Positions 34,338 through 42,352 of a stretch of DNA of 64,000 nucleotides are shown piece after piece; position 1 is the first letter of the stretch; every line of letters starts with the position of its first letter. The DNA is taken from positions 1-64,000 of the forward strand of contig NZ_BOMB01000012.1 in NCBI RefSeq assembly GCF_016861975.1, given 5' to 3'. The DNA comes from Actinocatenispora rupis. GTDB lineage: Bacteria > Actinomycetota > Actinomycetes > Mycobacteriales > Micromonosporaceae. Made by a program: the position numbers and the translations under genes. The notes under the pieces were generated by a model. It ran no database searches. It saw nothing but the letters and a program-made list of their open reading frames with translations, and was not told the origin of the DNA.

Positions 34338-34356
34338 GCACCGTGTCGCACGGTGC
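34338..34356. promoter_or_regulatory. Candidate operator, 19-bp perfect palindrome upstream of the XRE gene
   Basis: GCACCGTG and CACGGTGC form perfect 8-bp arms around TCG, 37-55 bp before the ATG at 34301. Related GTTGCAC and GTCGCACGG half-sites lie between 34303 and 34353. Confidence 0.6.
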
Positions 34357-34738
34357 GTCATCCGCCTCTGGAATCAACACAAAACCTGCCTATGTGCTGC
34401 GGAAACACTGCCGGGGCAGATTGCCGCAGTAGTCGGGGCAATGATCTCATCGAGGGCGTCGGAGGTGACGGTACCGAGTCAGCGCGAGTCGGAGCGTCAC
34501 CACCGACCGGTACGGGCCTCCGAGCCGTCGCCCGTACCGGCGCGGACCCGTCCGCGCCACACAGCGGTACCGGACGATCGCGGGCGGACTCCGCCTGCGG
34601 GCAGGTGGCCCCCCGCCTGCGAAGGATCCGGCACCGGCCGGCGACCCCGCCGTACCCGGGGCCGCCGCCTCCCCGCGGCGTCAGGGGCCAGACACGTGAC
34701 GCCGCGGGGAGCTTCCCCCGCCACGCGAGGAGGACGCG
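34357..34738. other. Gap without a supportable gene upstream of the XRE gene
   Basis: Between the palindrome and the small gene at 34739 I see an AT-richer patch (about 34373-34395, probably promoter) and otherwise GC-rich sequence whose open frames lack coding bias. No RNA or repeat was recognised. Confidence 0.5.
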
Positions 34739-34927
34739 ATGCGACGTGCGCTGCGCGCGCTGTCGGCCTGGTTGAGCCGGATCCGCGACGACGACCGGCC
34801 ACCGACCGACCCGTTCGACGCGGCGGTCGAACTCGCCCGGCGGCAGCGGCTGGCACACGAGGCGATCCGGCGCCGGCTGCGGCGTACCGACACAGGCGAC
34901 CTGGAGGTCGTGGAATGGTGGCGCTGA
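34739..34927 (+). CDS. Small basic helical protein (62 aa)
   Basis: The sequence starts MRRALRALSAWLSRIRDD and continues as an amphipathic helix rich in Arg and Leu (AAVELARRQRLAHEAIRRRLRR), ending TGDLEVVEWWR. ATG 34739 has a GAGGAGG ribosome binding site 5 nt upstream. Its last codons overlap the next gene by 13 bp, so they are probably made together. I do not recognise the family. Confidence 0.65.
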   Translation: MRRALRALSAWLSRIRDDDRPPTDPFDAAVELARRQRLAHEAIRRRLRRTDTGDLEVVEWWR

Positions 34928-35190
34928 GCCGATCCGGCCCACCCGACCGGCGGGCGCTCGTCGGCGCGGTCGTGCGGATCGGTCCACCGTGCGGCGAGCT
35001 GCCGTGCGGGCCCGAGTACACGGTGTGGTTCGGGTTCCGGGTGGTCGCGGCGCGGGGACTGCTGAACCGGCCCGGCTGGCTGCGGCTGCGCGGCTGGCGG
35101 CTCCCCGCCGACGACCTGCGCGAGGTCACCCTCGTCGTACGCGCCGCCGCGCTGCGCGCCCGCTCCCCCGGCTGGCCGCTGCCGCCGTGA
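34915..35190 (+). CDS. Small hypothetical protein (91 aa), coupled to the preceding gene
   Basis: This 91-residue protein contains VRIGPPCGELPCGPEYTVWFGFRVVAARGLLNRPGWLRLRGWRLPADDLREVTLVV, mainly beta-like with two Cys. ATG 34915 follows CTGGAGG and lies inside the preceding gene. No membrane segment. Function unknown; the coupling suggests the two small proteins act together. Confidence 0.6.
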   Translation: MVALSRSGPPDRRALVGAVVRIGPPCGELPCGPEYTVWFGFRVVAARGLLNRPGWLRLRGWRLPADDLREVTLVVRAAALRARSPGWPLPP

Positions 35191-35204
35191 TGTCCACAAT
35201 GGAC

Positions 35205-35411
35205 TCAGAGGCCGACGCGCCGCTCCGCGTTCACCCGGCGGGTCTGCGACGGCAACGTGAACAGGTCGACGAGCCACCCGATGCCCAGCACGCCGCCCGT
35301 CAACAGGTACAGCAGGCCGCGCCCGACCTTCCCCAGGTAGAACTGATGGATCCCCAACAACCCGAAGAAGAACCACAACACGTACGCCAGGCCCAGCGAC
35401 TTGTCCCGCAC
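35205..35411 (-). CDS. TM2-domain membrane protein
   Basis: This 68-residue protein starts with DKSLGLAYVLWFFFGLLGIHQFYLGKVGRGLLYLLTGGVLGIGWLVDLFTLP, the TM2 domain with two short helices and a GxHxFYLG turn. TM2 proteins are small membrane proteins of unclear role. GTG 35411 has GAGGGGG 6 nt upstream. It converges on the small gene with only 14 bp between stops. Confidence 0.9.
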   Translation of the reverse strand: MRDKSLGLAYVLWFFFGLLGIHQFYLGKVGRGLLYLLTGGVLGIGWLVDLFTLPSQTRRVNAERRVGL

Positions 35412-35476
35412 CCGTACCCCCTCGCTCCACAGTGGACGCCCATGGTACGTGAGACCGTCCCGTGTCCTCCCCCCTC

Positions 35477-35482
35477 GATACT
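35477..35482 (+). promoter_or_regulatory. Candidate -10 box (GATACT) of a leaderless membrane-protein gene
   Basis: GATACT ends 7 nt before GTG 35490, and no Shine-Dalgarno sequence is present. Confidence 0.4.
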
Positions 35483-35489
35483 CCCACCC

Positions 35490-36053
35490 GTGACCACCAC
35501 CATGTCGCCGCTCCGCCGCATCCGCGACGCCCGCCGCATCACCCTCCACACCCGCCTCGACCGCCACGCCGCGATCCGTACCATCGCCCGCGGCGTCACC
35601 GGCCGACGCCCCACGTACCCCGCCGAGGCGTTCACCCTCGGCGGCGAACTTCCGCCCGGCATACCGCCCACACCGGTCACCATCGTCGGCACCGTACGAA
35701 CCGACCGCCTCGAACTCACCGTCAACCGCCCCGACCGACGCAGCGTGTGGCGCTGCGTCCTCACCGCCCGGATCACCTCCGAGCCCGGCGGCGCCGAACT
35801 CACCGGACGGTTCCACTGGCACCCCGCCAGCATCCTCGCCACCGTCGCCATGCTCGCCATACCCGGATTCGCGACACTCGTCGTCGCCAGCCGCATCGCG
35901 CACGGCACCCTCACGTACCGGCCGCCCATGCTCATCCTGCCCGGCATGCTCCTCGCCGCACTCGGCATGATCGCCGTCGGCGTGCGCTGGATGCGCGACG
36001 ACGAACAGTACCTCCGCACCTGGCTCGCAACCCGCCTCCGACCGCGCCGCTAG
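35490..36053 (+). CDS. Hypothetical two-helix membrane protein
   Basis: This 187-residue protein has a soluble N-terminal part (about 1-110) with beta-like sequence (VTIVGTVRTDRLELTVNRPDRRSVWRCVLTARI), then two hydrophobic helices (ASILATVAMLAIPGFATLVVASRI and PMLILPGMLLAALGMIAVGV) and a basic tail. GTG 35490 or ATG 35502 can be the start. Family not recognised. Confidence 0.65.
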   Translation: MTTTMSPLRRIRDARRITLHTRLDRHAAIRTIARGVTGRRPTYPAEAFTLGGELPPGIPPTPVTIVGTVRTDRLELTVNRPDRRSVWRCVLTARITSEPGGAELTGRFHWHPASILATVAMLAIPGFATLVVASRIAHGTLTYRPPMLILPGMLLAALGMIAVGVRWMRDDEQYLRTWLATRLRPRR

Positions 36054-36239
36054 TCGGGCGGGGTACTTCCGGTCTTGTTGCATCTGCCTGGCTCCACGTA
36101 GGCGAGGCGTGGGCGCGGCGCACTTCTGTACACAATGGACGGTGGGCGGGCATGGCCTCCCGGGCGCTGAGTCATGCGCGGGTTCGAGCGCGTACTTCGT
36201 GCCGGCTTTGTGCGCCGGCCCCGGCATTCGCGGGTGTCT

Positions 36240-36600
36240 GTTCGTCTCCGCGTTCCCGGGGTTGTGGCTTCCGGGGTTCGGGGTTGCGGTCTGCTTCCGG
36301 GATCCGGGTGGTTGCAATCAGGTTCCGCGTTCCGGGGAGGTTGCGGTCCAAGTTCCGGTGGTGTGGTTGGCTTCCGAGTCCCGGGGAGGTTGCGGGCCTC
36401 CTGGCTCGGGGTTGCGGTTCTACTTCCGGGATCCGGAGTTGCGGTCTGCTTCCCGAGTTCCGGGGGTGCGGCCCGAGTTCCGGGGGTGCGGCCCGAGTTC
36501 CGGGGGTGCGGCCCGAGTTCCGGGGGTGCGGTTCGCCTCCGAGGCCGGAGACTGCGGCTGGCTTCCGAGTTCGGGGATGGCTGTCGCTTGGGAGTTCGGG
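36240..36600. repeat. Degenerate repeat block with a 20-bp tandem array
   Basis: CGGGGGTGCGGCCCGAGTTC occurs in exact 20-bp tandem copies at 36461, 36481 and 36501, with a partial fourth at 36521. The flanks (36240-36450) carry looser CTTCCGGGATCCGG and GGTTGCGG relatives, as if the array had expanded and decayed. Confidence 0.85.
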
Positions 36601-36779
36601 GATGCGTTCCACGCAGTGAGGACGTTGGGGCTCAGCTCGGCGCTCCGGATGCCAATCGCTTTCGAGTGCGGCGGCTGTGGTCCACGCCTGAGCCGGGCGT
36701 GCTGCGCCTGGAAAGCGCCGCGCCTCCAGGGGAACAGCGCAAATCCGTTGCGGCAAAGGCGGTGGTAACTCACGCGGGG

Positions 36780-36930
36780 TAAGGCAGTCCTCGTGCCCCG
36801 TGACGGGCGGGCTCCATGACACGCGGGCTCCGCGACGTGCGGGTGGGCAGGCTCCGTGATACGCGGCTGAACAGCCTCCGTGACGCGCGCGAAAGGCGAC
36901 TCTGGTGACACGCGCGAAAGGCAGTATCTG
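36780..36930. repeat. Degenerate repeats around GACACGCG and CGCGAAAGGC
   Basis: GTGACACGCG-like and CGCGCGAAAGGC-like blocks recur irregularly (CGCGCGAAAGGC near 36886, ACGCGCGAAAGGC near 36908), together with GGCTCCGTGA variants. Order and spacing are loose. It is a different family from the neighbouring 20-bp array. Confidence 0.6.
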
Positions 36931-37443
36931 CGACGCGCTCAAGGCAGCCCCCGCCCACCCTGGGGGGCGAACCCCGACACGATCCTACCGTCGCGCACCC
37001 CCGCCCGCCTCTCCCTGTGGACAGCCCGGTACTCCTGTGGACAGCGCCACCACCCAGGCGTACCAACGTGGTAGGCGGTCCAGATCCGGGGCGCTACCCG
37101 CCCTGGCGCGGCACCGGCCGGGATCCGGCGCTGCACGCCCGCCCCGCTACGCGGCTCAGCCGGTAGAACCCAGTGCGTCCGGTGCTCAGAGCAAAGGCAC
37201 GCCAACGCACGCCCCACCCGTCCAACGCGCCGACCGCTGATCCCAAGCCCGACCCCGATCCCGGCCCGGCGCACGCCATCCGCCGCACTGCCACCACCCA
37301 CACGCAAGCAACCCCGTGACGGCCAACATCCCGCCACCGCACACGACGCCCGGCCACACGCTCACACCCGGGCCACCGACGCGAACGGCAACAAGCGCCA
37401 CCAGCAACCAGCACGCCCCACCTACGACATCACCAGCGGCGCC

Positions 37444-38580
37444 TCAGAGATGCGTGGTTTCGTTCACGGTACGCACCGCGGCGGTGCCGTCCGGCCAGGT
37501 GTCCACGATGGACAGTCCGGCGGGGCTGGTCTGGATGCTGTCCAGGAACCGCTTTCCCGCGCCCAGTACGTCGCGCAGCGCGAGCTTCACCATGGTGCCG
37601 TGGCCGACGACGATGACGGTGCCGCCGGCGTACCGGGTGCGGGCGGCGTCGAGGACCGGCGTGAACCGGGCGGCGGCGTCGTCGATGCTCTCGCCGCCGG
37701 GCGGCGCGACCGCGGTGGAGGCGAGCCAGCCGGCCAGTTCGTCCGGCCATTCCTGCTGGATCTCGGCGAACGTCCGGCCGTCCCACGCGCCGAAGGAGCA
37801 TTCGGCGAGGTCCGGTTCCACGACCACGGTCGTACCGGAGCGGGAGGCGACGACGGCGGCGGTGTCGCGGGCGCGGGTCAGCGGCGAAGTGAGGACGGCG
37901 GCGCCGGGTGCGAGGACGGCGAGCCGGTCGGCAAGCGCGACGGCCTGCATCCGGCCGATGTCGCTGAGTTCGGGATCGCAGTCGCGGCCGCAGAACACGC
38001 CCTGCCGGGTCTGCTCGGTCGCCGCGTGCCGCACCAGGATCATCCTGGTACGCAACGGATCCGGCGCCGCGGTCCCGGCGGGCGGCGTCGACGCCACCGC
38101 GACCTCGGGCGTACCGGGACTGTCGAGGGCGACCGTCTCGACGGTGTCGAGGCTGACCGGCACCCCGCGTACGCCGGCGTCCATGGCCGCGTTCGCCAGC
38201 GCGTCCGCGTGCTTGTTGCGCGCCCGCGGGATCCACGTGAAGGTCACCTCGGCGAAGCCGGCGACCAGCCTGGTGGCCTCCTCGTACCGGGGGCGCAGGC
38301 CGGGGTGCTTGACCTTCCACCGGCCGGCCATCTGCTCCACGACCAGCTTCGAGTCCATCCGGACGTCCACCCGCCGGGCGCCCAGTTCGGCCGCCGCGCG
38401 CAGCCCGGCCACGAGCCCCGCGTACTCGGCGACGTTGTTGGTGGTGACGCCCAGGAACTCGGCGCGCTCGGCGAGTACCGTGCCGGTGGCGGGATCGCGC
38501 ACCAGCGCGCCGAATCCGGCCGGGCCCGGGTTGCCCCGCGACCCGCCGTCCGCTTCGACGACGACGCGCTCGACGGTCAC
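37444..38580 (-). CDS. Bifunctional RNase H / histidine phosphatase (acid phosphatase)
   Basis: This 378-residue protein fuses an N-terminal RNase HI domain (VEADGGSRGNPGPAGFG, NNVAEYAGLVAGL, RMDSKLVVEQ, RNKHADALAN) and a C-terminal histidine phosphatase (MILVRHAATEQTRQGVFCG, LTSPLTRARDTA, VVGHGTMVKL). The same fusion is known in Mycobacterium (Rv2228c), where it has RNase H and acid phosphatase activity. The Asp/Glu of the RNase H site and the phosphatase His are present. GTG 38580 overlaps the upstream stop by 4 bp (GTGA), so it is coupled to the zinc-ribbon gene. Confidence 0.93.
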   Translation of the reverse strand: MTVERVVVEADGGSRGNPGPAGFGALVRDPATGTVLAERAEFLGVTTNNVAEYAGLVAGLRAAAELGARRVDVRMDSKLVVEQMAGRWKVKHPGLRPRYEEATRLVAGFAEVTFTWIPRARNKHADALANAAMDAGVRGVPVSLDTVETVALDSPGTPEVAVASTPPAGTAAPDPLRTRMILVRHAATEQTRQGVFCGRDCDPELSDIGRMQAVALADRLAVLAPGAAVLTSPLTRARDTAAVVASRSGTTVVVEPDLAECSFGAWDGRTFAEIQQEWPDELAGWLASTAVAPPGGESIDDAAARFTPVLDAARTRYAGGTVIVVGHGTMVKLALRDVLGAGKRFLDSIQTSPAGLSIVDTWPDGTAAVRTVNETTHL

Positions 38581-39314
38581 AGCCCCGACTCGTTCGTCCG
38601 GACGAGGATGACGCCGCACTCCTCGTGCCGGATCACCTCGTTCGGCGGGGCGGACCGCACCGCGGACAGCTCCGAACCGGACAGTTCGAGGCGGCAGCCC
38701 TCGCAGCGCCGGCCCCGCAGCAGTGCCGCGCCGATGCCGGTGTTGGCGCGGATCCGCTCGTACAGGGCGAGCAGATCCGCCGGCAGTACCGACGCCAGCG
38801 GGTCACGCTCGCTGCGGCGGCGCTCCTCCTCCGTCGAGATCTCCAGTACTGCGGCGTCCCGGCGCTGTTCGACGCCCTCGCGCTCGCCGCGTACCTGGGA
38901 CTGCCGGCTGGTCGCGGCGGCCAACGTACGCTCGGCGCCCTCGCGTTCCTCCATCAGTTCCAGCTCGCCGTCCTCCAGCTCGCTCTGCCGGCGGCCCAAC
39001 GAGGTCAGCTCGTGCTGCAGCGACTCCAGCTCCTTCGCCCCGCCCGAGCCGGACTCCAGCCGCTGCCGGTCCCGCGCGGCGCGCTGGCGTACCTGGTCGA
39101 TGTCGCGTTCCAGGCGGGCGATGTCGCGGTCCAGGTCCTGCACCGCGGTCTCCGCGCGGACCTGCTCGTCGGTCGCGTCGCGCAGCTCGGCGTCGAGCCG
39201 CTCCAGTTCGGCCAGCTCCGGCAGGTGCCCCCGGCGGTGCGCGAGCTGGGTCAGTGCGGTGTCGGTCGCCTGCAGGTCCAGCAGTCGGCGTTGCGCAGCC
39301 GGGTCGGCCTTCAC
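38577..39314 (-). CDS. C4-type zinc-ribbon/coiled-coil protein (DUF164-like)
   Basis: This 245-residue protein has a long coiled coil (about 20-185, heptad-like LERDIDQVRQRAARDRQRLES) and a C-terminal zinc ribbon with CEGC and HEEC. In the usual form the second pair is CxxC; here the first residue is His, so the site would be Cys3His. It is the Rv2229c-type protein between the RNase H/phosphatase and Nif3 genes, a conserved block. GTG 39314 has a GAGGAG binding site and overlaps the Nif3 stop by GTGA. Confidence 0.9.
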   Translation of the reverse strand: MKADPAAQRRLLDLQATDTALTQLAHRRGHLPELAELERLDAELRDATDEQVRAETAVQDLDRDIARLERDIDQVRQRAARDRQRLESGSGGAKELESLQHELTSLGRRQSELEDGELELMEEREGAERTLAAATSRQSQVRGEREGVEQRRDAAVLEISTEEERRRSERDPLASVLPADLLALYERIRANTGIGAALLRGRRCEGCRLELSGSELSAVRSAPPNEVIRHEECGVILVRTNESGL

Positions 39315-40156
39315 GGGCGGTACTCCTCGTCGTCGCGCGGCATCCCGGGGCGGGCGTGGACAGTCCACGGATCCGTCACCCGGGACGAGATTATGCCTTC
39401 CACCGGCAGCTCCGCCGTCAGCCGTGCGGACACCTGCCCCAGCCACGGCCACTCCGTCGCCCAGTGCGCCGCGTCCAGCAGCGCCGGACCACCCTCCGCC
39501 AGGTACTCGCTGGCCGGGTGGTGCCGCAGGTCCGCCGTCACGTACGCGTCGGCACCGGCGGCCCGCGCGTCGGCCAGGAACTCGTCACCCGACCCGCCGC
39601 ACACCGCCACCGTACGCAGCAGGCGGTCCGGGTCGCCGGCCCCGCGTACGCCCCAGGCGGTGGCGGGCAGGGCATCCGCGACGGTCCGGGCGAACCGGGC
39701 CAGCGGCACCGGAACGGGCAGCGAACCGACCCGCCCGATCCCCCGGCCGCCGCCCTCCGCCGCGCCGGACGCGGCCCGCAGCGGCCGCAGTCCGGTCAAC
39801 CCCAACGTCTCCGCCAGCGCGTCGGACACCCCGGGGGCGGCCACGTCGGCGTTCGTGTGCGCCACGTACAGGGCGACGCCGGCGCGGATCAGCCCGTGCA
39901 CCACCCGCCCCTTGTACGTCGTGGTCGCCACGCTCGACACCCCGCGCAGCAGCAGCGGGTGGTGCGCGACGACCAGCTCGGCGCCCGCGTCGACCGCCTG
40001 CTCGACCGTCTCCGGCAGGCAGTCCACCGTGAACAGCACGCGCCGCACCGGCGCCGTCGGCTCGCCCACGACCAGGCCCACCCGGTCCCACGGCTCGGCC
40101 CATTCCTCCGGGTACCACCGGCACAGCGCCCCGGCCACGTCCGCCACTGTCACCAT
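39311..40156 (-). CDS. Nif3-like dinuclear metal-centre protein
   Basis: This 281-residue protein of the Nif3 family (often named GTP cyclohydrolase 1 type 2 homologue) contains WDRVGLVVGEPTAPVRRVLFTVDC, VVAHHPLLLRGVSSV with the metal-binding HH, and GGSGDEFLADARAAGADAYVTADLRHH. Function is unsettled; metal-dependent hydrolysis is proposed. The ATG at 40156 follows TAGCCT by 7 nt and is likely leaderless. It is the first gene of the Nif3, zinc-ribbon, RNase H operon with two GTGA overlaps. Confidence 0.92.
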   Translation of the reverse strand: MVTVADVAGALCRWYPEEWAEPWDRVGLVVGEPTAPVRRVLFTVDCLPETVEQAVDAGAELVVAHHPLLLRGVSSVATTTYKGRVVHGLIRAGVALYVAHTNADVAAPGVSDALAETLGLTGLRPLRAASGAAEGGGRGIGRVGSLPVPVPLARFARTVADALPATAWGVRGAGDPDRLLRTVAVCGGSGDEFLADARAAGADAYVTADLRHHPASEYLAEGGPALLDAAHWATEWPWLGQVSARLTAELPVEGIISSRVTDPWTVHARPGMPRDDEEYRP

Positions 40157-40163
40157 CCCGGGC

Positions 40164-40169
40164 AGGCTA
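40164..40169 (-). promoter_or_regulatory. Candidate -10 box (TAGCCT) of the Nif3 operon
   Basis: TAGCCT on the minus strand ends 7 nt before ATG 40156. Confidence 0.5.
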
Positions 40170-40248
40170 CCCGCTGCGCCGCGCCCGCCCGGTGCGTACC
40201 CGGGGCGGGGCAGCTCGGCGGCACGTGCGGAGCACGACGCGCGGGTGG

Positions 40249-40803
40249 TCAGTTCCGTTGCGGGACAACGGGAACCGCGTCCAGCGCGAGCCGCCACGGC
40301 AGGTCCGCGGTGGCCGCGCCGCCGGGCGCGGGCAGCGGGCACACGTCGTCACCGAACAGCACCCGTACGCCCCAGGACCGCAGCCGCGCCACGTTCGCCA
40401 CGAACGCCGGGTGCGCCGCATGGAAACGGTTCGAGTACGGCACGGCCACGATCGGCACGCCCCGGCCGTACGCCTCAGTCAGGATGCCGAGCGGCAGCGT
40501 GTCGCTGATCCCCGCCACCCACTTGTTGACGGTGTTGCAGGTGGCCGGAGCGACCACGATCGCGTCCGCGTCCGGCAGCAGGTCCGGCGTCCCCGGCAGC
40601 TTGTACTCGCTGCGCACCGGAAACCCGGTACGCGCCGCCAACCCCGGTACGTCCACGAACCGGGTCGCGGTCGGCGACGCCACCACGCACACCCGCCACC
40701 CGTCCCGCTGCGCCGCCTCGACGAGGGTGCCGACGTTGCGGGCCACCGGCGAGCCGCACACGATCGCGTACAGCACCGGCCCGCCGGTGCCGGCCAGGGT
40801 CAC
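40249..40803 (-). CDS. Flavoprotein (phosphopantothenoylcysteine decarboxylase-like)
   Basis: This 184-residue protein has the HFCD flavoprotein pattern: LYAIVCGSPVARNVGTLVEAAQRDGWRVCVVASPTATRFV, then ADAIVVAPATCNTVNKWVAGISDTL with the FMN-contacting N. It is the type encoded directly after XRE-TPR regulators in actinomycetes. GTG 40803 overlaps the regulator stop by GTGA, so production is coupled. Whether it is a decarboxylase or a flavin-based sensor for the regulator is unknown. Confidence 0.85.
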   Translation of the reverse strand: MTLAGTGGPVLYAIVCGSPVARNVGTLVEAAQRDGWRVCVVASPTATRFVDVPGLAARTGFPVRSEYKLPGTPDLLPDADAIVVAPATCNTVNKWVAGISDTLPLGILTEAYGRGVPIVAVPYSNRFHAAHPAFVANVARLRSWGVRVLFGDDVCPLPAPGGAATADLPWRLALDAVPVVPQRN

Positions 40804-42050
40804 ACCGCCACGCCGAGGTGGTCGGCCAGTTCGGCCAGCGGGCCGGTCGGCGAACCGTGCCGGCGCCGCAGTACGCCGGTCATGACCTCGTGCGCGTGCG
40901 GCCGGCAGCGGATCTCCGACGGGGCCAGCCGGTCCGCCTCGACCAGCAGCTCCGACGCCGTGTCCAGGTCACCCGTCTGCGTGTACGCCCGGCACACGTC
41001 GACCAGGTGGTGCGCGCGCCGCTCGGGCAGCAGCGCCGCGAACGCCTCCGGGTCCAGGCCCTCGTGCGTACCGATCGCGGTGCCGTGCTCGCCCAGCTCG
41101 ACCGCGGCGCACGCCCGGTGCAGCGCGACGTTCGTCGGGCCGAAGACCGTCCAGTAGTGGTTGGCGTCGCGGCCCAGCCGCTCCGCCGCCTCGTCCGCGG
41201 CACGCAGCAGGTCCCGGCTCGTCGCCAGGTCACCGCCGCGCGCGGCCGCCATCGCCCCCTGCAACAGCAGCTGCCCGTACACGCTGAGCCGGGCCGGCGT
41301 CGCCTCCTTGTCGCTCGACGGCGCGAGCCGGTGCGCGACCTGCACGTTCAGGTCCAGCGCGGGCCGGGTACGACCGAGCGCGAGCATCGCGTTCGCCACC
41401 CGGGTCGTCGCCACCCCGGCGAGCAGCGGGTCACCCGCCCGGTGCGACACGCCGATCGCCCGGTCCGCGGCGAGCCACCCCAGCTCGTGCTCGCCCAGCT
41501 TGCGCATCACCGACGCCGCGATCTGGTACGTCTGCGCCAGCAGGTGCGCCGCGTTCACCCGGGCGCCGGTGTCCGTCACCGTCACCATGCCCTCGTCGTA
41601 CGCCGCGTCGGCGCTCTGCGCGTCCCGCAGCAGCTTCGGCAACGACCGGGCCACCATCCCGTACTTGGCGTGCTGGAAGGACGCCCAGGCGTGCCACACC
41701 GCCTTGCGCAGCTCGTCCAGCTCCACCTCGTCGACGTGCGGCGGCTCGAAGAACGCGACGACCTGGTCGTAGTTCTCCAGGGCGGCGCGGATCTCCTCCA
41801 CCTCGACCTGGTCGACGCAGTTCACGCTGTCCGGCTGGCGGTGCATCTCGCCGCACAGCAGCTGCACGTCGATGCGCAGCACGTCCGCGATCTCGTACAG
41901 GACGGAGAACTTGTCCAGTCGCCGGACGCCGCGCTCGACCTTGTCGACCCAGCTCTTGGACTTGCCGATCTGATCGGCGAACAACTGCTGCGACATCTTC
42001 CGCCGCGCCCGCCAGTAGGCGACCCGGCGCCCGATTGGCAGCTCGTCCAT
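40800..42050 (-). CDS. XRE-family regulator with TPR-like domain
   Basis: In this 416-residue protein residues about 5-60 are a helix-turn-helix (GRRVAYWRARRKMSQQLFADQIGKSKSWVDKVERGVRRLDKFSVLYEIADVL). The remainder is helical TPR-like sequence (for example LAQTYQIAASVMRKLGEHELGWLAADRAIGVSHRAGD), likely sensing a peptide or partner. It forms a coupled pair with the flavoprotein. ATG 42050 has AGGGGGT upstream. Inverted half-sites AGTGGTCA/TGACCACT upstream are candidate operators. Confidence 0.9.
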   Translation of the reverse strand: MDELPIGRRVAYWRARRKMSQQLFADQIGKSKSWVDKVERGVRRLDKFSVLYEIADVLRIDVQLLCGEMHRQPDSVNCVDQVEVEEIRAALENYDQVVAFFEPPHVDEVELDELRKAVWHAWASFQHAKYGMVARSLPKLLRDAQSADAAYDEGMVTVTDTGARVNAAHLLAQTYQIAASVMRKLGEHELGWLAADRAIGVSHRAGDPLLAGVATTRVANAMLALGRTRPALDLNVQVAHRLAPSSDKEATPARLSVYGQLLLQGAMAAARGGDLATSRDLLRAADEAAERLGRDANHYWTVFGPTNVALHRACAAVELGEHGTAIGTHEGLDPEAFAALLPERRAHHLVDVCRAYTQTGDLDTASELLVEADRLAPSEIRCRPHAHEVMTGVLRRRHGSPTGPLAELADHLGVAV

Positions 42051-42186
42051 CCTGACCCCCTGTGCGTCGCTACCGGCTCAGCGGGTCACGTGCGGCGGTC
42101 CGTTCGCGGTGTCGCCGACCGTGCCCCTCTGGTACCGACCTCACGTGCCCGAGTCGCTCTGCGATCGCGGTGCGCAAACAACTCGT

Positions 42187-42228
42187 AGTGGTCATTTCCC
42201 CTAAGTTGTACCACTGCGGTTGACCACT
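42187..42228. promoter_or_regulatory. Candidate operator: AGTGGTCA/TGACCACT half-sites upstream of the XRE-TPR gene
   Basis: AGTGGTCA at 42187-42194 and TGACCACT at 42221-42228 are perfect 8-bp inverted arms with 26 bp between, and an extra ACCACT lies at 42210-42215. They are 137-178 bp upstream of the regulator ATG. Confidence 0.6.
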
Positions 42229-42352
42229 TCATATGGCGCAACGACCGGAAAGTGGGGCAGTAACGAGAAAGATTCGGGAGCTGTCACCCGCGGCGGTGAT
42301 TGACCGACCGCCCCGGGTGACCAACGCGCAGGTCAGCCGGTACGAAGCCCGG

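Larger units (their letters stand above)
36054..37443. other. 1.4-kb stretch without a supportable gene, repeat-rich
   Basis: No open frame here has convincing codon bias. The left part holds degenerate TTCCGGGxTCCGGxGGTTGCGG-type repeats and a 20-bp tandem array, then a second repeat family; the right part is GC-rich with no recognised feature. No tRNA or transposase was found. It may be a decayed or regulatory region. Confidence 0.6.

Noticed and set aside
36174-36782. Long open frames in the repeat block
   Set aside because: Their residues follow the DNA repeat units, and two frames are equally open. No conserved motif or ribosome binding site was seen.
37010-37060. Two CTGTGGACAG copies as possible DnaA boxes or an origin
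   Set aside because: They match the dispersed TGTGGACA palindrome family rather than TTATCCACA, and no dnaA, dnaN or box cluster is present.
36054-37443. CRISPR array
   Set aside because: The 20-bp tandem units are contiguous without unique spacers, and no cas gene is in the window.
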